DNA of 64,000 nt from Szabonella sp046295215 (GCA_046295215.1 JBKBNP010000010.1:17284-81283), one strand, 5' to 3'. Shown: positions 16,506 to 25,847, numbered from the stretch's first letter. Made by a program: numbers and translations. The notes: generated by a model from the sequence alone, not told the origin.

Positions 16506-17464
16506 GCGGCGGCGCAAAACTGCAGGTCCGGGTGGCCGAGGTCGTGGAGGTCAATGACCTCATCAAGCGCTTCCGTTTCGTATCGCGCGATGGCAGCCCG
16601 CTGCCCGCCTTTTCCGGCGGTGCGCATACCGTGGTGGAGATGGACGACCACGGCACAAGGCGGCTCAACCCCTATTCGCTGATGTCCGATCCCGAGGATG
16701 GGTCGGGTTATGAGATCAGCGTCCGGCGTGATGATGCCGGGCGGGGCGGGTCGCTGTTCATGCACCGCCATGTGGTGCCGGGACTGGAAATGGTGCTGTC
16801 GCATCCGGTGAATCTGTTCCCGCTGGACAACCGTGCCCGCAAGCACCTGATGGTCGCGGGGGGCATCGGGATCACGCCCTTTCTGGCCCAGATCGCGCAG
16901 CTTTCACATTTCGGCGGGCGGTTCGAACTGCATTACGCCGCGCGCAATCCATCGCTCGGCGCCTATATGGACCGGCTGACCGCCGCACATCCCGGCCGGG
17001 TGCATTGCTATTTCGATGATGCGGGCCAGCGGATCGACCTTGCCCGCCTGCTGTCGACGCAACCCATCGGAACGCATCTTTACATCTGTGGCCCCAAAGG
17101 CATGATCGACTGGGTGCGCTCCACAGCCGAAAGCATGGGCTGGCCCCCGGCAGCACTCCACCACGAGGAATTTCTGGCCCCCGGCACCGGCCTGCCCTTC
17201 GCGGTGGAACTGGCCGCGACGGGCAGGACCATCACCGTCGGCACCACCCAATCGCTGCTGGAGGCGATGGAGGCGGCGGGGGTGGATGCCCCCTATCTCT
17301 GCCGGGGCGGGGCCTGCGGGCAATGCGAGACACGGGTGATCCGCGCCGATGGCACGATCCTGCATCGCGACCACTGGCTCACCGAGGCCGACCACGCGGC
17401 GGGCGACAGGATCATGCCCTGCGTTTCGCGTTTCGAAGGCAGAACCCTCGTCATCGACCGATAG
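16502..17464 (+). CDS. dmmB: Dimethylamine monooxygenase reductase subunit (flavin and 2Fe-2S)
   Basis: A 320-residue reductase of the phthalate-dioxygenase-reductase type: flavin-binding NPYSLMSDPEDG at about 57-68, nucleotide-binding HLMVAGGIGITPFLAQIAQL at about 116-135, and a C-terminal plant-type 2Fe-2S domain with CRGGACGQCETRV and a distal Cys in IMPCVSRFEG. It passes electrons from NAD(P)H to the heme subunit. The ATG overlaps the preceding stop (ATGA), so translation is coupled, and the next gene follows 9 bases later. Confidence 0.92.
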   Translation: MSGGAKLQVRVAEVVEVNDLIKRFRFVSRDGSPLPAFSGGAHTVVEMDDHGTRRLNPYSLMSDPEDGSGYEISVRRDDAGRGGSLFMHRHVVPGLEMVLSHPVNLFPLDNRARKHLMVAGGIGITPFLAQIAQLSHFGGRFELHYAARNPSLGAYMDRLTAAHPGRVHCYFDDAGQRIDLARLLSTQPIGTHLYICGPKGMIDWVRSTAESMGWPPAALHHEEFLAPGTGLPFAVELAATGRTITVGTTQSLLEAMEAAGVDAPYLCRGGACGQCETRVIRADGTILHRDHWLTEADHAAGDRIMPCVSRFEGRTLVIDR

Positions 17465-17473
17465 GAGACGACC

Positions 17474-18556
17474 ATGAGCCTCGATTTCAAGACGGATTTC
17501 AGCGCGGGGGCCCTTGACGGGTTCTTTCGGGACGAAACCTTCCGCGATGACTTCACCTATCGCAACTCGCCCCGGAACATCCGGCGCTTTCCCTTTCCCT
17601 TCGACCGCGATGACTACATGTATTCGGTCAACATGGAACCGCATGTGCCGGGCCGCAAAGGCACGGCTTTCGAGTTTCCCATCGACGTGGACGAACATTA
17701 CATCGCCGAGATGATCGACCGCGCCAAGGTTCTGGCCGAGGATCCGCTGCGCTGCCAGTCGCTGCCGCATATGACGCTGGCGGGATGGGATCTGCTGGAA
17801 CTCATCATGGAGGCCAAGGCGCGGGACTATCCGCAATGGTTCAGCCTTGAAAAGAACGGCAATCGCTGGCGCTGGATCAACCGACCTCTGGGCATCGACC
17901 AGAGCTTCACCTTTCTGGACGACTCGACGTTGCCCTATGGGCCTTTCGAATACATCACGCGCCAGACGCAGGGTGATTTCAGCCTGCAGGACGAACGGGA
18001 CGGCACTCTCTGGATGGATGCGGGCATGGTGACAAGTCAGGCGGACTGGTCGCTGGATTTCGACATCGGGATGAATTTCCACGAATGGCATGCGCCGGTG
18101 CCGCTGGCGCATGAAAAGGGCATTTTCGACCGGGCGCTGAAGTTCCTCTTGAAATTGCAGCATGGTGCGCCGGTGCGCCGGTTCAACTGGACAATGACCG
18201 TCAACCCGCTTCTGGATACCGCGCCCGAAACCTATCCCCAATGGGGCCCGATGCGCACCATGCTGACGCAGGAGAACATGGGCCAGATGATGCATCTCAG
18301 GGTCGAATTGCAGGCGCTGTTCCGGTTGCCGCGTTCGAATGCCATTGCCTTCTCGATCCGCTGCTACCTCGGCAAGTTCGACGAACTGGTGAGCGTGCCG
18401 AAATGGGGTCGCCGCCTGCACCGCGTGGTGCGCGACATCCATCCCGATCTGGCCGCCTACAAGGGATTCCTGCGCAACCGTGACGCGATGGTGCAATGGC
18501 TTTCGGCCCATGACGATGGCGCGGAAACCTCGCCGGGCTGGTGGCCAGAGGACTGA
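17474..18556 (+). CDS. dmmC: Heme-dependent oxidative N-demethylase catalytic subunit (DUF3445), dimethylamine monooxygenase
   Basis: A 360-residue protein of the DUF3445/HODM alpha-subunit family, which uses a heme-binding PAS fold to demethylate dimethylamine to monomethylamine. Recognised stretches are FPFPFDRDDYMYSVNMEP, IDQSFTFLDDSTLPYGPF, NWTMTVNPLLD, LRVELQALFRLPRSNAIAFSIRCYLG and YKGFLRNRDAMVQWL. AGGAG precedes the ATG. It ends the dmmDABC set and is followed after one base by a regulator gene. Subunit letters differ between publications; the function is the firmer call. Confidence 0.88.
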   Translation: MSLDFKTDFSAGALDGFFRDETFRDDFTYRNSPRNIRRFPFPFDRDDYMYSVNMEPHVPGRKGTAFEFPIDVDEHYIAEMIDRAKVLAEDPLRCQSLPHMTLAGWDLLELIMEAKARDYPQWFSLEKNGNRWRWINRPLGIDQSFTFLDDSTLPYGPFEYITRQTQGDFSLQDERDGTLWMDAGMVTSQADWSLDFDIGMNFHEWHAPVPLAHEKGIFDRALKFLLKLQHGAPVRRFNWTMTVNPLLDTAPETYPQWGPMRTMLTQENMGQMMHLRVELQALFRLPRSNAIAFSIRCYLGKFDELVSVPKWGRRLHRVVRDIHPDLAAYKGFLRNRDAMVQWLSAHDDGAETSPGWWPED

Positions 18557-18557
18557 C

Positions 18558-19571
18558 ATGACCGCACCTCCGCCGCTCCGACTGGGGTTTCTGATGTTTC
18601 CGGGCTTTCCGATGGCCTGCCTGACCTCGGCCATCGAACCCCTGCGCGCGGCAAACGAGATCACCGGCCGCAGGGAATTCGAATGGCGGCTCGTGGCGGA
18701 AACGGCGGCAGCGGTGCGCTGCTCGGCCGATGTGCGGTTCGAACCGGACATGACGCTGGACGACTGCGAGGGGATCGACCAGCTGTTCCTCCTGTCGCCC
18801 CCGACCGGCACATTTGTCAATCCGCGCCACGGTCAGGCGCGGCTGCGCTGGCTCGACCGGACGGGGGTGACGCTGGGCGCCTTTTCGGGCGGCATCTTTC
18901 CACTTGCCCGGGCGGGCGTGATGGCGGGGCGGTCCTGTTCGGTCCATTGGTGCTATGAGGCGGCATTCCGGGCGAGCTTTCCCGACATCAAACCCTGCGG
19001 GTCGGTGATCCTGCGCGAGGGGCGACGTGTGACCGCCTCGGGGTCGGGGGCGGTGTTCGACCTGATGCTGCGCCAGATCGAGGAACGCCTTGGGCGGGCC
19101 TGCATGAACGAGGTGGCCTGCTGGTTCCAGCATCCTTTCGTGCGCGACGAGAATGCGGGCCAGAACGTGCCCGTGGCCCATACCGGCACCACCGCAAACC
19201 GCCTGTCGCCGCCAGTGCGCAAGGCGGTGTCGATGTTCGAAACGCATCTGGAGGATCCGCTGCTGATCCCCGATGTGGCGCGGGCAATCAGCATTTCGGT
19301 GCGGCATCTGGAACGCCTTTTCCTGCGTGAAACCGGGCAGAGCCCGCTGCGATACTATCGCCATATGCGTCTGTCCAAGGCGCGGCAGCGGGTGCTGTAT
19401 TCCGGCGACAGCCTGCGCGAGATCGCGGCCTCCGTCGGCTACCCCGCCTCGGCCCCGATGTCGCGGCACTATGCCGAAGTCTTTGGCGTCACCCCCCGCG
19501 ACGAACGCCGCATGGCCTCCGGTGTGCAGATGCAGGGGCGGAGGGGGCCGGTAGCGGCGGCGGCGGAGTGA
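18558..19571 (+). CDS. GlxA-family (DJ-1/PfpI plus AraC HTH) transcriptional regulator
   Basis: A 337-residue regulator with the same two-domain plan as the one at 3255: an N-terminal DJ-1/PfpI fold (LGFLMFPGFPMACLTSAIEP, LGAFSGGIFPLARAGVMAGRSCSVHW) and a C-terminal AraC domain (IPDVARAISISVRHLERLFL, LREIAASVGYPASAPMSRHYAEVF). The ATG at 18558 comes one base after the dmmC stop, so it belongs to the dmm operon. Relatives control carnitine, betaine and sarcosine catabolism; an N-methylated intermediate is the likely signal, by inference. Confidence 0.87.
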   Translation: MTAPPPLRLGFLMFPGFPMACLTSAIEPLRAANEITGRREFEWRLVAETAAAVRCSADVRFEPDMTLDDCEGIDQLFLLSPPTGTFVNPRHGQARLRWLDRTGVTLGAFSGGIFPLARAGVMAGRSCSVHWCYEAAFRASFPDIKPCGSVILREGRRVTASGSGAVFDLMLRQIEERLGRACMNEVACWFQHPFVRDENAGQNVPVAHTGTTANRLSPPVRKAVSMFETHLEDPLLIPDVARAISISVRHLERLFLRETGQSPLRYYRHMRLSKARQRVLYSGDSLREIAASVGYPASAPMSRHYAEVFGVTPRDERRMASGVQMQGRRGPVAAAAE

Positions 19572-19574
19572 TGG

Positions 19575-20444
19575 CTAGCCTTGCAGGCTCAGCAGACCGA
19601 CACCCGAAAAAACCAGCGCAATCCCCATCCATTGCACAGGCCGCACCCTTTCGCGCAGGAACCACGCCGCCAGAAGCACCGTCACCACGCCGAACAGCGC
19701 CGCCGTGACCGAGGCATATTCCGCCCGTGGCAGATTGCCCGAGGCCGTGACCAGCGCCAGCGCCAGACCGTCAAACACACCCATCAACAGGATGATGCGC
19801 CATTGGCCTCTCCAGGGGGCGGGCCCCGCCGTCGCGGGCTTGCGCAGCCAGAGATACAGCAGCGCGATGCAGGCTACCGCGACCAGACGCATCATCAGGA
19901 TGGCGGGCAGGTCCGAGGATTGCCGCGCCGCCTCCTGCGCCAAGGCGAACGCTGCGGCAAAGCTTGCGGCGGACAGCGCCGACCAGCCCATTGCAGGCAG
20001 ATGCCCCTGCGCGCGGACGCTGCGACCCGCCTCGTCACCGCTCATTGCGACAATGGCGATGCCCGGCACGATCAGGGCCACGGCCAGCCAGTCAGCGCCC
20101 GTCACCGTGCGGCCCTGCGCCACGGCAATCGCCAGCGTCATCACCGGATAGGATCCGATGATCGGCGACACGATCCGAACCGGTGCGAGGTTGAAGGCAC
20201 GGTAGAGCGCGCCAATGGCGATCGCATAGCCAAGCCCCCCGAATCCGCAAAGCCAGAGCGCCGTGCCCCCGACCGTCGCCCAGTCGCCCATCACCGCCGC
20301 AGGCACGGCCAGCACGAACGCCCCCGTGACCAGCACCAGCAGGATCAGCGGCACTATCGCCAGCCTTTGCGAGAGTTTGCGCACCAGCAGATCATGCGTC
20401 GCCCAGATCAGGGCGGCGGTCAGGCCAAAGCTCAGTGCAAGCAT
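19575..20444 (-). CDS. EamA/DMT-family membrane transporter
   Basis: A 289-residue protein with ten predicted hydrophobic segments in two EamA repeats (about residues 1-140 and 150-289), for example GFGGLGYAIAIGALYRAFNL and AEYASVTAALFGVVTVLLAAWFLRERVRPVQWMGIALV, a typical DMT ending. It is convergent with the regulator (3-base gap) and divergent from tdm. Substrate unknown; the context permits a metabolite exporter for the methylamine pathway, but the family is too broad to assign one. Confidence 0.82.
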   Translation of the reverse strand: MLALSFGLTAALIWATHDLLVRKLSQRLAIVPLILLVLVTGAFVLAVPAAVMGDWATVGGTALWLCGFGGLGYAIAIGALYRAFNLAPVRIVSPIIGSYPVMTLAIAVAQGRTVTGADWLAVALIVPGIAIVAMSGDEAGRSVRAQGHLPAMGWSALSAASFAAAFALAQEAARQSSDLPAILMMRLVAVACIALLYLWLRKPATAGPAPWRGQWRIILLMGVFDGLALALVTASGNLPRAEYASVTAALFGVVTVLLAAWFLRERVRPVQWMGIALVFSGVGLLSLQG

Positions 20445-20549
20445 TCTTCCCCTCCTGCCGGCCGCAACGCTTGTGTCCGGATTCGGTCCGGGCTATTCTT
20501 GATAATGAACAAGTTTTAACGTGGATAAAAAATTCGGCAAGGTTGACCC

Positions 20550-22928
20550 ATGCTCGATCAGAAATATCCCGAGATCCGGCGCGGCCCGCCACGCCCGAGC
20601 CGCATCCTGACACCCGAGGCCCTGCACCGGCATGCAGGGCTGGAACGGCATGTCATTCAGGGCGGCGGGGCGCTGTTGCTGCGGATCGCGACCGGCGACC
20701 GGCTGCATCTGCGCAATGACGAGGGCGGGCAGCGCGCCGAACTGGTGGCGGCAAGCCCGGAGGGGCGCATTGACGCTGCACTCCTGGGGCAGGCCCCGAA
20801 CAGCGATGCAGGCGGGCTCAAGGCGATGCTCGCCCTGGGGGATGCGGCGGGCTCGGGCCTCGCGCGGTTGCGCCGGGGCATTGCGCTGCGCGGGATCGAC
20901 CTTGCCCACGCGGGCGGGATCGCGCTCTTCGGCACCGACAGCCCTGCGGGCAGCAGCGTAGAGATCGTGGCACAGGACATAGGCTGGCTGATCGTCGCAG
21001 CCCCTGGCCTGCCCATGGCGCCCGACGCGCAGGACAGCGCAACCTCCCTGACCCTGACGATCCGGCGCGCTAACCCGGCGGCCATGAGCAGACATGACCT
21101 GCCCGACCCGCTGGCCGATCCTGTCCTCGATCTGCGGGTGAACTCCGCCACGGCGGAAAGCTATTTCGTGAAAGCCGGGGACTATATCCAGATCCTCGAC
21201 GTCGATGGCCGCCAATGCACCGATTTCCAGTGCTTCGACGCCCGGAAACTCGACAAGGGACTCCAGCGCCCGCTGGATGTGACGACCTCGCGCACCTTGA
21301 TGGGGCATGCCTATTCGATGCCCGGCCTGCATTCGAAATATTACGATCAGGACATGCTGCCGCTGGTCGAGGTGGTGCAGGATACCGTTGGTCGGCACGA
21401 CGCCTTCGCCATGGCCTGTGCCGCCAGGTATTATGACGAGATCGGCTATCCCGGCCATGTCAACTGTTCCGACAATTTCAACCGGGCGCTGGCACCGCAT
21501 GGGGTGGACCCGCGTCCGGGCTGGATGGCGGTCAACCTGTTCTTCAACACGAATATTGACGCCCATGGCGTGCTGATCTCGGATGAACCCTGGTCCCGGC
21601 CCGGCGACTATGTGCTGTTCCGCGCCCTGACCGATATTGTCTGCGTCAATTCCGCCTGTCCCGACGACACCTCGCCTGCGAATGGATGGTATCTGTCGGA
21701 CATCCATGTCCGGACCTATTCCGGGGCCGAAAAATTCAGCCGCGCCGTGGCCAATCGCCCCACGCCCGAGTCGGAGCCGCAAATGACCAAGGAAACCGCC
21801 TTCCACGAGCGTATCGCAGCCCGGACGCGGAACCTTGTCGAATACAAGGGCTACTGGTTGCCCCAGGTCTATGCCCAGACCGGCGCGTTGGAGGAATACT
21901 GGGCCTGCCGGGAAAAGGCGGTGGTGCTGGATCTTTCGCCCCTGCGCAAGTTCGAGGTGACCGGCCCGGATGCCGAGGCGCTGATGCAATGGGTGCTGAC
22001 GCGCGACATGAAGAAACTGTCACAGGGTCAAGTGGTCTATTCCGCCATGTGCTACGACCATGGCGGGATGATCGACGACGGCACGGCGTTCCGTCTGGGG
22101 CGCGACCAGTTCCGCTGGATCGGGGGGGAGGATTTCGGCGGGGTCTGGATCCGCGAACAGGCCGAGAAGCTTGGCCTCAAGGCGATGGTGCGCAGCAGCA
22201 CCGACCAGTTGCACAATCTGGCGGTGCAGGGGCCGAACAGCCGGGACATCCTGTCCCGCATGATCTGGACCGCACCGCATCAGCCCGCAATCGGGGAACT
22301 GGGATGGTTCCGCTTCACCGTGGGACGGATCGGCGGGCCGGAGGGCGCGCCGGTGGTGGTTTCCCGGACAGGTTACACCGGCGAGTTGGGGTTCGAGATC
22401 TTCTGCCACCCGAAGGATGGCAATGTGGTCTATGATGCGGTCTGGACCCATGGCGCAGATCTGGGCCTGCGCCCCATGGGCCTTGAGGCGCTGGACATGG
22501 TGCGGATCGAGGCGGGGCTGATCTTTGCCGGTTATGATTTCAGCGACCAGACCGACCCGTTCGAGGCCGGGATCGGATTCACCGTGCCCCTGAAATCCAA
22601 GACCGACGATTTCATCGGGCGCGAGGCGCTGATCCGCCGCAAGGACCATCCTTCCCGCAAGTTCGTGGGGCTCGAAATTGACGCGAATGTCGATGCTGGC
22701 CACGGCGATTGTCTGCATGTTGGCCGGGCGCAGGTCGGAGAGGTTACATCGGCCACCCGCTCGCCCCTCCTCGGCAAGACCATCGCGCTTGCGCGGGTCG
22801 ATGTGGCCCATTCCGCGCCCGGAACGGCGCTGGAACTGGGCAAGCTCGACGGCCATCAGAAACGCCTGCCAGCCGTGATCGTGCCCCTGTCGCATTACGA
22901 CCCGAAAAAGACCCGGCCGCAGAGCTGA
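20550..22928 (+). CDS. tdm: Trimethylamine N-oxide demethylase (DUF1989 plus GcvT)
   Basis: A 792-residue two-part enzyme. Residues about 30-400 form DUF1989-type metal-binding barrels (VDGRQCTDFQCFDA, GYPGHVNCSDNFNRALAPHG, VNSACPDDTSPANGW) and about 415-790 form a GcvT tetrahydrofolate domain (YWACREKAVVLDLSPLRKFEV, RTGYTGELGFEIFCH, TDDFIGREALIRRKDHPSRKF). Cys290, Cys306 and Cys370 have the 16- and 64-residue spacing I recall for the zinc cysteines of the Methylocella silvestris enzyme. It converts TMAO to dimethylamine and formaldehyde, the latter passed to folate. It lies alone on its strand, 105 bases from the divergent EamA gene. Confidence 0.88.
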   Translation: MLDQKYPEIRRGPPRPSRILTPEALHRHAGLERHVIQGGGALLLRIATGDRLHLRNDEGGQRAELVAASPEGRIDAALLGQAPNSDAGGLKAMLALGDAAGSGLARLRRGIALRGIDLAHAGGIALFGTDSPAGSSVEIVAQDIGWLIVAAPGLPMAPDAQDSATSLTLTIRRANPAAMSRHDLPDPLADPVLDLRVNSATAESYFVKAGDYIQILDVDGRQCTDFQCFDARKLDKGLQRPLDVTTSRTLMGHAYSMPGLHSKYYDQDMLPLVEVVQDTVGRHDAFAMACAARYYDEIGYPGHVNCSDNFNRALAPHGVDPRPGWMAVNLFFNTNIDAHGVLISDEPWSRPGDYVLFRALTDIVCVNSACPDDTSPANGWYLSDIHVRTYSGAEKFSRAVANRPTPESEPQMTKETAFHERIAARTRNLVEYKGYWLPQVYAQTGALEEYWACREKAVVLDLSPLRKFEVTGPDAEALMQWVLTRDMKKLSQGQVVYSAMCYDHGGMIDDGTAFRLGRDQFRWIGGEDFGGVWIREQAEKLGLKAMVRSSTDQLHNLAVQGPNSRDILSRMIWTAPHQPAIGELGWFRFTVGRIGGPEGAPVVVSRTGYTGELGFEIFCHPKDGNVVYDAVWTHGADLGLRPMGLEALDMVRIEAGLIFAGYDFSDQTDPFEAGIGFTVPLKSKTDDFIGREALIRRKDHPSRKFVGLEIDANVDAGHGDCLHVGRAQVGEVTSATRSPLLGKTIALARVDVAHSAPGTALELGKLDGHQKRLPAVIVPLSHYDPKKTRPQS

Positions 22929-23028
22929 AAGGCGCAGGCCGGGCCATTCGGACCCTGCCTTGCTGCATCTGAACGCGCGCGCATGTCCGGGGTGACAGCA
23001 GGTCAGCGTGCGGCGCCCGATCCACCGT

Positions 23029-23661
23029 TCACACCCCGGCGGATTCCTTCAGGTCCGGATCGTCATAGCGCATCAGATAGGACTCGATCAGGCGGTCGAT
23101 CGCCTCCCGCGAGACCCGGTTGTAGCGTTCGGAGAAGCCCAGCGTCGCGACCATTTTCCAATGCCCATACATGATGACGACAAAGAGATAGCCGATTTCG
23201 CGGCAGGCCGATTGCGGCAGGCCGGGATGGCTGATCTGCACCTCATGGGCAATCGTGTGATGCAGCAGATTGTATTGGTCAAACAGGTTCTTGCGCACCG
23301 CATCCGACCCCGCCGCAAGGCAGAACATGGCATCATAGACGGCATCATCCGTAGGCTTTGCCAGATCTTCGCCCGCAAGGAAATTGAAGTAGAAATCCAG
23401 AAACATCGGCAATCGCTTTGCCGTATTGGCCTTGATGATCCCTTTCATCAGGCATTCCCGATAGGACGCCGCCAGCGCATCGCAGACCGCGACCATCAGA
23501 ACCTCGGATTCCGGAAAGTAGTGCCGGATCAACTGCCGGGACATATCCGTTTCCTTGGCGATCAGGTCGTAGGAAACGACCGGCAGGCCATATTTGCCGA
23601 TCATCCGGATCGCAGCCTGCACGATCTCCGGCTTGCGGATCTCGGAGATTGGCTTGACCAT
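23029..23661 (-). CDS. TetR/AcrR-family transcriptional regulator
   Basis: A 210-residue TetR-type repressor: the N-terminal HTH spans about residues 8-55 (IVQAAIRMIGKYGLPVVSYD, KETDMSRQLIRHYFPESEVL), followed by an all-helical ligand domain. AGGAG precedes the ATG at 23661. A longer upstream extension exists but has no homology and would run through the promoter, so I reject it. The gene has its own promoter and operator-like palindrome, so it is not simply the last gene of the LEPR-XLL unit. The target may be itself, tdm or the export genes; the sequence does not decide. Confidence 0.85.
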   Translation of the reverse strand: MVKPISEIRKPEIVQAAIRMIGKYGLPVVSYDLIAKETDMSRQLIRHYFPESEVLMVAVCDALAASYRECLMKGIIKANTAKRLPMFLDFYFNFLAGEDLAKPTDDAVYDAMFCLAAGSDAVRKNLFDQYNLLHHTIAHEVQISHPGLPQSACREIGYLFVVIMYGHWKMVATLGFSERYNRVSREAIDRLIESYLMRYDDPDLKESAGV

Positions 23662-23717
23662 TGCGGCTCCTCTTGACGACTTGCCGCGAAGACGTTGCAC
23701 GCAGCGGCATTGCGTGG

Positions 23718-23770
23718 AACCGTTCCGGCACGGTTGGGCGATAATATGCAGCACTTGCAACGGGGCACAA
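23718..23770 (-). promoter_or_regulatory. TetR gene promoter with palindromic operator
   Basis: On the minus strand TTGTGC (23765-23770) and TATTAT (23741-23746) are 18 bases apart, a good sigma-70 promoter. Immediately downstream, at 23718-23735, lies AACCGTTCCGGCACGGTT, an 18-base palindrome with one mismatched pair. Its position over the likely transcription start fits autorepression by the TetR protein. Confidence 0.55.
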
Positions 23771-23801
23771 GCGGTCGCAGGTCGCGGCAAGGCCCTGCCT
23801 C

Positions 23802-25847
23802 CTACAGGGACGACCGCCCGGTGAAGGCCAGCATCCGGCGCAGACTGTCGCTGCGGCGCAGGGTTGCCGCCCGGTTCCGGGCCGCAAGCCGTTCCGCCCG
23901 CGCCTGCGCCTGCCTGCGCAACAACCCGGCAAGAAAACCCGGAAGCCGCCCTCCCCAGCGGGGGACCAGCCATGCCACGAGGGCACAACCGGAGGGCGCG
24001 AAACGGCGCAGCACCTGATCGCTGAGCGCGGCCATCGTCTCGATGCTTCCCGGGTCGCCCTGACGACCGGCGCGGCCGAACAACTGCCGGTCCACCCGCC
24101 GGGATTCGTGGAATTCAGTCAGGATGACATGCAGCCCGCCCGCCCGCCGCGCCTCGGGGCCGATCTTGATGTCGGTGCCGCGCCCGGCCATGTTGGTGGC
24201 AATCGTGATGCGCCCAGCCTCGCCCGCCGTGGCAATGATGTCGGCTTCGTCCGCATCCTGACGGGCATTCAGAACCCGGTGCGTCACCCCCCGTTCCTGC
24301 AAAAGCGCGGACAGGCGCTCCGACACCTCGACCGACCGCGTGCCGATCAGCACGGGGCGCCCCTTGCGCCGGGCCATCCGTTCCGCGCGGGCGGCGATGG
24401 CCGCCAGCTTGACCGTTTCGGTCAGGAACAGCCGCGTTCCCAGATCGCGGCGGCGGTTTCTTCGGTTCGTGGGCACCCGCGTCACCGGCCTGCCATAGAC
24501 GCGGCGACATTCGCGCGCCACCTCGGCCAGCGTTCCCGACATGCCCCCGAACCACAGATAGCGGCGAAAGAACTCCTGAAAGGTGATCTGGGTCAATGTG
24601 TTGCGTTCTGCGCTGATCTCCAGCCCCTCGCGTGTCTCGATCATCTGGTGCAGGCCCGACTGCCACTGGCGGTCGGCCAGAACCCGCCCGGTGAACTCAT
24701 CGACGATCTGCACCTTGCCATCGGCGAGGATGTAATGCTGGTCCCGCTTGTAAAGATGCAGCGCCGAAAGCGCCTGCACGACCAGTTCCTCCCGCGCGCG
24801 TGGAATTTCCCACAATCCGCCATTGCGTGCGGTGGCATCGGAAACCGCGGTCTTGCCGGACTCGGTCAGGTCGATCCGCCGCGCATCGGCCCGCAGGGTG
24901 AACTGCGCCCCTGACCGCAAATGCGCCGCGACCTCCAATGCCATGGCACAATCCTCCGCCCGCGTACGGTTTTCCGGCGCGGCGATGATGAGCGGCGTCT
25001 GCGCCTCGTCGATCAGCACACTGTCGGCCTCGTCCACAATGGCAAAGCCGAGCGCCGGAGGCATCAGCCCCGCGCCGGGCCCCGTTGCCCCGCCGGTGAT
25101 CCGGGCTGCGGCAAACCGTTGCACGGTGGCAAGCTCGGGCTGACCCAACCGCGCGCGCATGTAGTCGAATACCAGCGTCTTGTGCGTGACATGGCAGATC
25201 GCGGCTGCATAGGCGGCAAGCTTCGCGCCTGCTTCCATCTCCGGATCCACCTGCGCCGAGGAAAGCCCCAGAAGCGCATAGATCGGGGCAAGCGTTTCAT
25301 AGTCCCGTTCCCGCAGATATTCGTTCACTGTCATCACATGCACCGGAATGCCCGCGAGCGCGGCGGTGGCGGCGGCCAGAACGGTCGTTGCCGTCTTGCC
25401 CTCGCCCGTTGCCATTTCCACGAGATCGCCCTGCAGGATATGGCGCGCACCGATGATCTGGACCGGATGGTGGCGAAAGCCCAGAACGCGAAAGGCCGCC
25501 TCGCGTGTCAGGGCAAAGGCGTCAATGCAGGCGCGATGCCCGAACCCCTCATGCAAGAGACGCGGGCGCAGCGCCTTCGCGCTTTCGGCCAGCCCGCCAT
25601 CGGACAGGTCGGCGAAGGCCCGTCCCCGGCGCATGACCCGCCGCGCGAAGGCGAAGTCACCTGCCCCGACCATCGGCGCGGCGGGCGTCAGCAGCGACTG
25701 GATATGAAGCGCCAGCCTGTCCCACCATTTGCGCTCCGGCCAGTGGCGTTCCGGCGTGACCGACATGGACCGCTCGCGGATAAGCCAGGGACGCCTCAGT
25801 GGCACCAGACCCAAGGGCCAGCGGCGGGGGAAGGCGAGGTCAGACAT
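23802..25847 (-). CDS. Non-canonical SecA-like translocase ATPase
   Basis: A 681-residue SecA homologue, shorter than the usual 800-900. It keeps Walker A (MATGEGKTATT), TVNEYLRERDYE, the Walker B/DEAD region FAIVDEADSVLIDEAQTPLIIA, a preprotein-binding region (YILADGKVQIVDEFTGRVL), GGMSGTLAEV, the second motor domain (VLIGTRSVEVSERL, TNMAGRGTDIKIG) and HESRRVDRQLFGRAGRQGDPGS. After that last motif only about 95 residues remain, so much of the helical scaffold/wing region and the zinc-binding tail are missing. The ATG at 25847 overlaps the upstream M50/HlyD gene by 8 bases. I infer an accessory SecA dedicated to the giant LEPR-XLL protein encoded upstream. Confidence 0.85.
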   Translation of the reverse strand: MSDLAFPRRWPLGLVPLRRPWLIRERSMSVTPERHWPERKWWDRLALHIQSLLTPAAPMVGAGDFAFARRVMRRGRAFADLSDGGLAESAKALRPRLLHEGFGHRACIDAFALTREAAFRVLGFRHHPVQIIGARHILQGDLVEMATGEGKTATTVLAAATAALAGIPVHVMTVNEYLRERDYETLAPIYALLGLSSAQVDPEMEAGAKLAAYAAAICHVTHKTLVFDYMRARLGQPELATVQRFAAARITGGATGPGAGLMPPALGFAIVDEADSVLIDEAQTPLIIAAPENRTRAEDCAMALEVAAHLRSGAQFTLRADARRIDLTESGKTAVSDATARNGGLWEIPRAREELVVQALSALHLYKRDQHYILADGKVQIVDEFTGRVLADRQWQSGLHQMIETREGLEISAERNTLTQITFQEFFRRYLWFGGMSGTLAEVARECRRVYGRPVTRVPTNRRNRRRDLGTRLFLTETVKLAAIAARAERMARRKGRPVLIGTRSVEVSERLSALLQERGVTHRVLNARQDADEADIIATAGEAGRITIATNMAGRGTDIKIGPEARRAGGLHVILTEFHESRRVDRQLFGRAGRQGDPGSIETMAALSDQVLRRFAPSGCALVAWLVPRWGGRLPGFLAGLLRRQAQARAERLAARNRAATLRRSDSLRRMLAFTGRSSL

